Below the pieces are notes generated by a model. It worked only from the letters and a program-made list of their open reading frames with translations, searched no databases and was not told the DNA's origin. The position numbers and the translations under genes are program-made. Below, piece by piece: positions 28,702-36,294 of a stretch of DNA of 38,780 bases. Positions within the stretch are counted from its first letter, which is position 1; each line of letters opens with the position of its first letter. Origin of the DNA: Bacteroidales bacterium (GTDB taxonomy: Bacteria > Bacteroidota > Bacteroidia > Bacteroidales > VadinHA17); contig JANYJP010000017.1 in the NCBI GenBank assembly GCA_025358455.1, positions 1 through 38,780 on the forward strand, written 5' to 3'.

Positions 28702-31700
28702 TTAAATTTCCCCGTTGACAATCTGATATTTATTATCTTTTGATAAATTATAAGATTTTGCGTCAACCTTCTTATTTTTGGAAAGATCTATTGTCTCAGC
28801 CAAATCTTTAATCTTCGGACTGTCAAAAAATACTCTTAACCCCAGTTCCAGATTAAAAGCATACTTAATCTTTGACATTACAGAAATTGCAAGCAATGAG
28901 TTCCCCCCTAGATCGAAAAAGTTATCATTTACTTTTATATTATTTATTTTAAGGCTATCCTCCCAGATACTTATCAATTTTTTCTGAGTCTCCGACAGAG
29001 AATTATAATGATCATCCTGTATTATGTCTGACACTTCAGTTTTGAAGAGAAGTGCTTTTTTATTTATTTTCCCGTTTGTCAATCTTGGGAAACCTTCAGA
29101 TTTCTGGAAAAAGGAAGGTATCATATACGAGGGAAGCGATTTTGCCAAAACATCTTTTATCTCGGCATTAGTCATTTTAAAATCGGCATCCACATTTAAA
29201 AATGCAACTAAACGCGTATCGCTTTCATCAAATTTGTTAGCCTTAACAACAGCTTCAGTCACCCCTTTTAATGTTGCAAGTGAATTTTCAATTTCCCCCG
29301 GTTCTATCCTGTAACCTCTGATTTTGATCTGATGGTCCATCCTTCCAAAAAGTTCTACGCTTCCATCTGTCATAAGTCTTCCAAGGTCTCCGGTTTTATA
29401 AATAATCCCATTGCCATCGAAATTTATAAATTTCTCAGCCGTCAGATCAGGCCTGTTAATATAACCTTTTGAAACACCTGCCCCACCAATCGCAACTTCT
29501 CCGGTAACTCCGATCGGAAGCATCTGATTGTTTGAATTCAGAATATAGATTTGAGTATTATCAAGCGGCTTTCCAATAACAATTGTTCCATCGGGATCTG
29601 TTATCTGACAGCCTGTTGAAACGATAGTGGTTTCAGTAGGACCGTAATAATTATGGAACTCACGAACCCTTGGAAGTAACTGGCGTATAAGATTTTGTGT
29701 TAATGCTTCACCTCCGCTCAGTCCCCTAAAGTTTTCTTTCCCTTTCCAGTCATTGGCAATCAGTATACTCCAGAAAGAAGGAGTAGCAAGTGCTATGGTT
29801 ATATTATTTCTTTCAATAAGATGAATTATGGAATTTCCATCGTTGACCTCACCGGTGACTGCAAGAACAAGGGTAGCACCATTTGATATCGGGAGGAATA
29901 CCTCACTTACTGAAACATCAAATGATGGAGATCCGACAGCAAGGAAATTGTCATCTTTAGTAACCCCGGGGGTCTTCGACATACTCTGGATCAGATTTAC
30001 TAAAGCATGGTGATGTATCTTCACGCCTTTTGGTTTCCCTGTTGAACCTGAAGTATAAATAATATACGCTAGTGATTGAGTATCTATTTTAATTTCCGGT
30101 TTTAGGGAAGAATTTCTTTTTATCTTATCAATATCCTTGTCAAAAATTACAAGTGAAATTGAGGGGAGAAGCCTGACCTTTTCTTTCAGGGCATTGTTTG
30201 TAATCAGAATTTTTGCTCCTGAATCTTCGATCATATTGCAAACTCTGTCATCGGGGAACAATGGATCGAGTGGAAGAAATCCACATCCCGCCTTCAGAAT
30301 CCCAAGTTGAGAAACTACCAATTCAATGGAACGTTCAAGGCATATACCAACAACATCTCCAGGTTGTACCTTAAGCGACAATAAATGTTTTGCCATTTGA
30401 TTTGACAGATCACTCAACTCTTTGTATGTTAAACTTTTATTACCGGATATGATCGCTGTTTTTGATGGATTATGTTGAACCTGCATTTCAAAGAAATCCT
30501 GAGCCAGAATATCAGGTATTGCTACACCTGTATTGTTTATTTCAGCAAGGATTTTTTTGTCATTATCGGATATGATATCAAAATCAGATATTGACTGATT
30601 GGGATTTTCAACTATTGATTCCAATAGTTTTATGAAGTTATCTTTCAGCCGGATTATTGAATCTCTTTCAAGAATATCAATGTTATATTCTATCTCTCCT
30701 TCAATATAATCACCATTGTCCCACATATAGATTGTCATGTCGAACGGTGAAATTCCTTTATCAAGTGTAACTCTCTCCCCTTTTATTCCGTCAAGGTCCA
30801 TAGGTATTGCTAACTCGTTTAACCAGACCATCGAAATCTGAAAAATCGGGTTTACATTCAGAGTCCTTTCAGTTTTAGATACCTCCACCAGTTTCTCAAA
30901 GGGAAGATCCTTATGCGAGATCGCATCAATAACAGCATTCCTGGTATTTTTAAGAAGGCTGCTAAACCTGTCGTTATCCTCTATTTTTAACCTTATTACA
31001 GTGGTATTAATAAACATACCGAAAATCTTTTCAAGTTTTGTCTGGGGTCTGTCAGTAATGGCTGTACCAAGACAAATATCATTTTCTCCGGAATATTTTT
31101 GCAACAAAATAGCCAGTGAAGATAATAAGGTCGGAAAAAGAGTGGTATTTTCTTTTTTACTCAAATCCCTGAGAAATGCAGTTTGTGCGGGTGTTATTTT
31201 AAAATATTCCTTTTCCCCAAAACCGGTTGGAATTTCTTTCCTCTGGTGGTCATAGGGGAAATTCAGTTTTGGTGAACAATCTTTCAGGTTCTCAGACCAG
31301 AATTTTTTTGATATTTCTTCACTTTGTGCATTATCATAAGTTTCCTGCCATAGTGAGTAATCAGAATATTGAAAATCGATTTTCTCAAGATTTGCATCTC
31401 TTTTGTAAATAAGACTTTCATAAATCTTCCTGAAATCTTTTATAAAAACGTTCCACGACCACCCATCAAAAACCAGGTGATGAATAGTTGCGTGAAAATA
31501 GAAGTCAGAATCATTCCTTTTTAAAAGATAAAGTCTGAAAAGAGGACCGGTTGCGATATCAAAGACTTGTCTTGTATCCTCCCCTGCAAATGAGTAAATT
31601 TTTTCCCTGCTTTTCTCCGGATTCAAATTTGAATAATCAATTATATTGATATTTACCGGTTTCGGAACAATATCGTAAAACGGGATACCGTCTTTTTGTC

Positions 31701-34700
31701 CGAAAACTGAAAATACAACAGGATGACGGTTGAATAGTATCTCAATACTCCTTTTAAAAACGTCCAGGTTAAGTTTGCCTGTTAAATGGTAGGTAAAGGG
31801 GATGTTATATGCAGGATTTGAAGAATTAAACTGCGAATATATCCATATCCCTTTCTGACTGGCAGATAATGGCAGATTTGTAAGTCTGGACGCGCGTACC
31901 GTTTCTGAAGAAGCTGGTTGACCAGGTTGATCATTCTTAATTATTGAGCTAAGTTTATTAATTGTCGGGTTCTCATAAAATGATTTTAATGAAACCGTAA
32001 AATTCAATTCTTCCTTTATCCTTGTTGTAATCTGCAATGCGAGAAGAGATTGTCCTCCAAGCTCGAAGAAATTTTCATCAAGACCGATCTCGGAAATACC
32101 TGTCATCGATTTCCAGATATTTAGGATCACCCTTGTATTTTTTTCAATTGGCGTAGTATCCGACAAAGCCTTTTCAGCTGAATAGGCTTTCTCATTGACT
32201 TGACCAGAATCCATTATTCCGGAAGATGCATTTACTTTAATATCATTAACACGGGGTAACTCAAAATCTATCCAATGGCGTTTCTTTTCAAAAGGATATG
32301 TCGGGAGACTTATTTTATAAGCAGTTTTATCCTCGCGTAAAAGATTGAAATTAATGTTTCTGCCTATAATATACATATGCCCCAGAGAAGACAATAACTT
32401 AGCCTGTTCATTAACATTATCGGGTTTACCCAAAGTGGAAATTATTGCTTTTTTATTTTCAACATCAATATTTTGTCTGACCAAAGAACTTAAATGAGTA
32501 TTTGGACCAACCTCAAGAAATATTACATCCTCATTTTTTGAAATAGAGGATATCCCTTTACGAAACAGGACCGGATTTCTTAATTGCTTTGACCAGTAGT
32601 CTGCTGAAGTAGCCTGTTCTTTTGTGATGAATTCTCCTGTCAGACATGAGATAAACGGCTTAACAGGTTCATTTAACCTAAACTTTTTAACATACTCTTT
32701 AAACTCCGGTAATATCGGTTCACATGATTCTGAATGGAAAGCATGTGAGGTGTTAAGAGGAATATACTGAATATTATTTTTATCGAGTAAAGCCGTTACC
32801 TTGTCGGTGTTCTCAGATTTGAATGATATAGAACAAAGGTTAGGGGCATTATCGGCAGCAATTTCAAAAAATGAATTATCAAGGCTCCTGAGCTGATCAA
32901 TATCTGACATTACCGCCATCATTTTTCCGGGCTTCATACTTTGCATCAGCTGCCCGCGTTTGATAACAATCAGAAGTGCCGTTTTAAGGTCAAAAACACC
33001 GGCTAAGCAAGCAGCTGCATATTCACCTATACTGTGACCTATCAGATACTTTGGTCTGATTTCAAACTGCTCAAATACTTTTGAAAGTGCATATTCAATA
33101 ATAAACAGAGCCGGCTGAGTTATGGCAGTGTTAGCAAGTTTCTTTTCAGCATCCTCAATATCAGAACTTTCAAATAATAATGCTTTAAGATCTGCCCCGG
33201 TTTCAGATTTTACCACGGCAAAACACTCATCTAATATTTCTCTGAATCCCTGATTACTTTCGTATAAATCTTTACCCATTGAGATATACTGGGCGCCCTG
33301 CCCGGGGAACATAAAAGCAATATCAGATATCAGATTGTCAGTTTTACCGCTCTTGAAAACGCTTTTGTCTGAAAATATTTCTTCAGGGTTTGAGGAAACA
33401 TAAAAACCACGGTAACGCATATGGTTTCTTCCTGTAGCTAATGTAAATGCAACATTATGAATATCAGTGCCGGGATTGGTCCTCAGGTAATCCATAAGGT
33501 CAATTTTCCTTCTACCCAGGGAGGTCTCGGTTTTGCCTGATAAAATCATTAGTTCGGGATAAACCGATGTTGAATTTTCTGTTCTCTGCTGCAAGGGTGG
33601 TTCTTCAAGAATTACATGAGAATTTGTTCCACCAATTCCAAATGAACTTACTCCCATTATTAATGGTTTGTCATCAGTCCATTCTGTGAGTTCCTTCTGG
33701 ATATAAAACGGGGAATCTTCAAAGTCAATATGAGGATTCGGTTCCGTGAAATGCAATGTGGCAGGGATTTTTTTATAATACGCTATCAAACAAGCTTTTA
33801 TAAACGAAGCTACTCCGGAAGCCACATCAGTATGACCAATATTGCTTTTTACTGATCCGATGCCGCAAAATTGCTTTTTATTTGTTTTAAGTGAAAAAGC
33901 CTTTTTCAATCCTGCCACTTCAATTGGGTCGCCAAGCTGGGTTCCTGTTCCATGGGTTTCAATATAACTGATTTCCTCAGGAGAAACTCCGGCAAATGAC
34001 TGGGCATTTATAACAACTTCAGCCTGACCATCTATGCTTGGTGCGGTATAACTTAATTTATTACTACCATCGTTATTAAGAGCCCAACCGTCAACCACGG
34101 CATAAATTATATCCCTGTCTCTGATGGCGTCATCAAGTCTTTTCAGAATTACAGCACCTACTCCATTGCTGAATACAGTCCCATTTGCCTGTGCATCAAA
34201 CGGACGGCAATAACCATCTGGTGAGTGGATTGCACCTTCCTGATAAATATAACCTGATTCCTGAGGCACCAAAATGCAAATGGCACCTGCCAGGCAAACA
34301 TCAGTGTTTAAATCATACAGACTCTGGCACGCCTGGGATATTGCAACCAATGAAGTAGAGCATGTAGTTTGTACATTTATTGCAGGTCCTTTAAGATTAA
34401 AATGATAAGCTGTTTTTGTAGGAATATATGATACGTCATTTGAAGTCATCATCTGAAAGGAGTCAGAGCGGCGTAACCGGATATAATTTTCATACCTGGC
34501 CGGATCTCTTAACACATTATTCAGGAGATAGGAATTTAAACTTCCTCCGGCAAATACGCCAATAGCTCCGGGGTAACTGACAGGGTCACAACCTGCATTT
34601 TCAAATGCTTCCCAGGCAGTTTCAAGCCATACCCTGTGCTGAGGATCAGTCATGGCAGCATCCCTTGGTATCATACTGAAAAATTCTGCATCGAATTTGT

Positions 34701-34914
34701 CAACATTATCCAGAATACCTCTAGCTTTAACGAAACCCGGATTATCCTTTATTTCATCGAATTGAAATTCAAATGGGGACAACTCTTCATCAGTGAAACG
34801 CTTTATAGTATCCTTTCCTTCAAGCAGATTATTCCAATACTCCTTAATGTTATTTGCACCAGGATACCTGCAAGCCATGCCTATTACAGCAATTTTTTTA
34901 TTATTCGATTTCAT
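28702..34914 (-). CDS. PKS-NRPS hybrid, KS-AT-ACP-C-A-T
   Basis: 2070 aa. KS (1-~430): active-site Cys185 in 'TTCSTSLVA', His321 in 'ETHGTGTQ', His361 in 'SNIGHTDV', so it is condensation-competent. AT (~540-840): Ser628 in 'GHSIGEY' and HAFH at 724-727, the malonyl-type signature. ACP: Ser956 in 'ELGGQSLLAL'. C: HHLVFDG at 1145. A: 'YTSGSTGKPKG', Asp1666 in 'FDVSVSEVF'; by-eye code D-V-S-L-L-G-Y-I-V-K, which I cannot assign. T: Ser2006, then a C-terminal tail ending in GEI. There is no KR, DH, ER or MT, so a beta-keto group should remain after the malonyl extension. No loading module precedes the KS, so the starter must come from elsewhere, perhaps the free carrier at 36004-36294. Next gene: the NRPS, 22 bp on. 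Confidence 0.95.
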   Translation of the reverse strand: MKSNNKKIAVIGMACRYPGANNIKEYWNNLLEGKDTIKRFTDEELSPFEFQFDEIKDNPGFVKARGILDNVDKFDAEFFSMIPRDAAMTDPQHRVWLETAWEAFENAGCDPVSYPGAIGVFAGGSLNSYLLNNVLRDPARYENYIRLRRSDSFQMMTSNDVSYIPTKTAYHFNLKGPAINVQTTCSTSLVAISQACQSLYDLNTDVCLAGAICILVPQESGYIYQEGAIHSPDGYCRPFDAQANGTVFSNGVGAVILKRLDDAIRDRDIIYAVVDGWALNNDGSNKLSYTAPSIDGQAEVVINAQSFAGVSPEEISYIETHGTGTQLGDPIEVAGLKKAFSLKTNKKQFCGIGSVKSNIGHTDVASGVASFIKACLIAYYKKIPATLHFTEPNPHIDFEDSPFYIQKELTEWTDDKPLIMGVSSFGIGGTNSHVILEEPPLQQRTENSTSVYPELMILSGKTETSLGRRKIDLMDYLRTNPGTDIHNVAFTLATGRNHMRYRGFYVSSNPEEIFSDKSVFKSGKTDNLISDIAFMFPGQGAQYISMGKDLYESNQGFREILDECFAVVKSETGADLKALLFESSDIEDAEKKLANTAITQPALFIIEYALSKVFEQFEIRPKYLIGHSIGEYAAACLAGVFDLKTALLIVIKRGQLMQSMKPGKMMAVMSDIDQLRSLDNSFFEIAADNAPNLCSISFKSENTDKVTALLDKNNIQYIPLNTSHAFHSESCEPILPEFKEYVKKFRLNEPVKPFISCLTGEFITKEQATSADYWSKQLRNPVLFRKGISSISKNEDVIFLEVGPNTHLSSLVRQNIDVENKKAIISTLGKPDNVNEQAKLLSSLGHMYIIGRNINFNLLREDKTAYKISLPTYPFEKKRHWIDFELPRVNDIKVNASSGIMDSGQVNEKAYSAEKALSDTTPIEKNTRVILNIWKSMTGISEIGLDENFFELGGQSLLALQITTRIKEELNFTVSLKSFYENPTINKLSSIIKNDQPGQPASSETVRASRLTNLPLSASQKGIWIYSQFNSSNPAYNIPFTYHLTGKLNLDVFKRSIEILFNRHPVVFSVFGQKDGIPFYDIVPKPVNINIIDYSNLNPEKSREKIYSFAGEDTRQVFDIATGPLFRLYLLKRNDSDFYFHATIHHLVFDGWSWNVFIKDFRKIYESLIYKRDANLEKIDFQYSDYSLWQETYDNAQSEEISKKFWSENLKDCSPKLNFPYDHQRKEIPTGFGEKEYFKITPAQTAFLRDLSKKENTTLFPTLLSSLAILLQKYSGENDICLGTAITDRPQTKLEKIFGMFINTTVIRLKIEDNDRFSSLLKNTRNAVIDAISHKDLPFEKLVEVSKTERTLNVNPIFQISMVWLNELAIPMDLDGIKGERVTLDKGISPFDMTIYMWDNGDYIEGEIEYNIDILERDSIIRLKDNFIKLLESIVENPNQSISDFDIISDNDKKILAEINNTGVAIPDILAQDFFEMQVQHNPSKTAIISGNKSLTYKELSDLSNQMAKHLLSLKVQPGDVVGICLERSIELVVSQLGILKAGCGFLPLDPLFPDDRVCNMIEDSGAKILITNNALKEKVRLLPSISLVIFDKDIDKIKRNSSLKPEIKIDTQSLAYIIYTSGSTGKPKGVKIHHHALVNLIQSMSKTPGVTKDDNFLAVGSPSFDVSVSEVFLPISNGATLVLAVTGEVNDGNSIIHLIERNNITIALATPSFWSILIANDWKGKENFRGLSGGEALTQNLIRQLLPRVREFHNYYGPTETTIVSTGCQITDPDGTIVIGKPLDNTQIYILNSNNQMLPIGVTGEVAIGGAGVSKGYINRPDLTAEKFINFDGNGIIYKTGDLGRLMTDGSVELFGRMDHQIKIRGYRIEPGEIENSLATLKGVTEAVVKANKFDESDTRLVAFLNVDADFKMTNAEIKDVLAKSLPSYMIPSFFQKSEGFPRLTNGKINKKALLFKTEVSDIIQDDHYNSLSETQKKLISIWEDSLKINNIKVNDNFFDLGGNSLLAISVMSKIKYAFNLELGLRVFFDSPKIKDLAETIDLSKNKKVDAKSYNLSKDNKYQIVNGEI

Positions 34915-34986
34915 TTCCTGAATCTGTGTTAAATATTATAGGACAGTAATTTTAATTTTTAAATTAAATTTTGTTTTTCTGTGTTA
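34915..34986. other. AT-rich spacer before the PKS-NRPS gene
   Basis: A 72-bp spacer between the PP-loop gene and the hybrid synthase. It contains a loose AT-only inverted repeat (about 34949-34975). It has no GC stem, so I do not call it a terminator. An AGGA lies right before the synthase ATG, too close to be a normal Shine-Dalgarno site. No -7 element that I trust. Confidence 0.3.
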
Positions 34987-35997
34987 TCAATTATGTTTTA
35001 TTTCCAGTTCCCTGTACGTGTATTCAATCTGGTCAACTGGTCTATCGTAAATTTTCTCTAATGCTCTTTCTCTGGCTATCTGTCCATTACGAATAAGGTG
35101 ACTTAATTCGAGTTCATAAGGACTATAGCCATATTTTTCATTATGTATATGGTTGTTAAATGCATTTATTATACAATTTGTGGAGCAGCCATCAACATCC
35201 TTCGGGATTTCCCAGCCCATTGGTAAAATCTCCTCAATTATTTCATTTTCAGTAATATCTTCCAATGTCAACAAATTAATATTATGCGGATAAAAACCTG
35301 ATTTAGTTATCAGAGAATCACTAATTTCAAAGTATCTGGATACTTCATCTCCAAGTTGCGATTTAAGTTTATCAAGGATAGGTTTCCTGGTATCTTTAAG
35401 GAATTCATAGTTGTTCTTATAATAAATGGTATTACAGGGAATCTGTCCGAGAGTAAAGCCTGCAAGAATGAACGGGATATCCTTTTCCAGTGCAAGCTTT
35501 AATGCAGTATTATTAACGATGGAAATGCATGAATTACAATTTGCAGAAATCCTGATCAATGTTCTGGGGTTATAGATAGTCTCAAGAGAGCTTAATCTGA
35601 ATAGACTTTTCATAAATTTATATGATGGCCTGTACGTTATCTGATCAACACCAAGTTTACTGACCACTTTCTCAATATTCCTGAAGGCTGTTGGAGAGAT
35701 AAAACCATTATCAAGAGTAAATGACAATACCTTAAGATTGTATTTTTCTACAGCCAGCTTAAGAGTATAGGTGCTGTCCTTCCCTCCGCTATAACAAAGA
35801 ATTGCATCATATTCAGATTTTCCTCTGGCCACATCAAACAAATTTTTGATCTCACCCCGGGCTTTATCAATTATCACTGAATCGGTCGAGCAAAGCAATT
35901 CATTATTGCAAATGTTGCATACCCCCTTTTCATCAAATTCAATCTTAGGAAAATTTTCGGACAGGATACACCTGGTGCACCGTTTAATATTTTTCAT
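34987..35997 (-). CDS. PP-loop ATPase, N-acetyl sugar amidotransferase-like (WbpG/PseA-type)
   Basis: 336 aa. The PP-loop SGGKDS at 70-75 marks an N-type ATP pyrophosphatase, which adenylates a substrate before attack by ammonia or a sulfur donor. Cys7, Cys10, Cys27 and Cys30 ('RCTRCIL', 'VCNICN') form a zinc ribbon as in the WbpG-like family, and a late 'LSHLIRNGQIARERALEKI' also fits it. Further cysteines occur in 'NCNSC' and 'GCSTNC'. WbpG partners (HisH/HisF-like glutaminase) are not in the window, so the donor could come from the neighbouring asparagine synthase homologue or it may not be ammonia at all; some standalone PP-loop enzymes transfer sulfur. It begins 6 bp after the carrier protein stop. 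I infer a tailoring or starter-forming step. Confidence 0.75.
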   Translation of the reverse strand: MKNIKRCTRCILSENFPKIEFDEKGVCNICNNELLCSTDSVIIDKARGEIKNLFDVARGKSEYDAILCYSGGKDSTYTLKLAVEKYNLKVLSFTLDNGFISPTAFRNIEKVVSKLGVDQITYRPSYKFMKSLFRLSSLETIYNPRTLIRISANCNSCISIVNNTALKLALEKDIPFILAGFTLGQIPCNTIYYKNNYEFLKDTRKPILDKLKSQLGDEVSRYFEISDSLITKSGFYPHNINLLTLEDITENEIIEEILPMGWEIPKDVDGCSTNCIINAFNNHIHNEKYGYSPYELELSHLIRNGQIARERALEKIYDRPVDQIEYTYRELEIKHN

Positions 35998-36003
35998 ATC
36001 AGA

Positions 36004-36294
36004 TCAATTGAAACGCTTGTTCTTATCAATAAAATCAACCAGTAGAAGAATGGAACCAAAATTCTGGCGGGTCATCTGGTCCACACTTACCTTGAAATTA
36101 AAGTTCTGTGTAATGAAAGTAGAAATTTCAATTAGCCCCATAGAGTCAATTATTCCAGTGTCGATAAGGGATTTATCCAATTCAATATCCTCTTTGTCAA
36201 CAAGGAATTGCCTGGAAACAAAATCCAGCAGTGAGTCTTTAATCTGCTTTTTAGTAATAATTTCTGTATTAATAATCTGGTTATTCATATTCAT
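36004..36294 (-). CDS. Free-standing acyl/peptidyl carrier protein
   Basis: 96 aa, the size of an ACP. Four-helix pattern with the phosphopantetheine serine Ser51 in 'DTGIIDSMGLIEI', followed by a helix-2 pattern 'LIEISTFITQNF'. It should be activated by the Sfp-type enzyme encoded further along. The ATG overlaps the end of the asparagine synthase gene by 14 bp; a second in-frame ATG six bases on (36288) is also possible. No acyl-ACP synthetase or A domain is adjacent to load it, so its cargo is unknown. Its place between an amidotransferase-like enzyme and a PP-loop enzyme suggests the cargo is modified while tethered. It could also be a D-alanyl-carrier-like protein unrelated to the PKS starter. 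Confidence 0.87.
   Translation of the reverse strand: MNMNNQIINTEIITKKQIKDSLLDFVSRQFLVDKEDIELDKSLIDTGIIDSMGLIEISTFITQNFNFKVSVDQMTRQNFGSILLLVDFIDKNKRFN

Noticed and set aside
34949-34975. AT-only inverted repeat before the hybrid synthase as a terminator
   Set aside because: No GC-containing stem and no clear T tract after it; weak pairing of this type is frequent by chance in AT-rich spacers.
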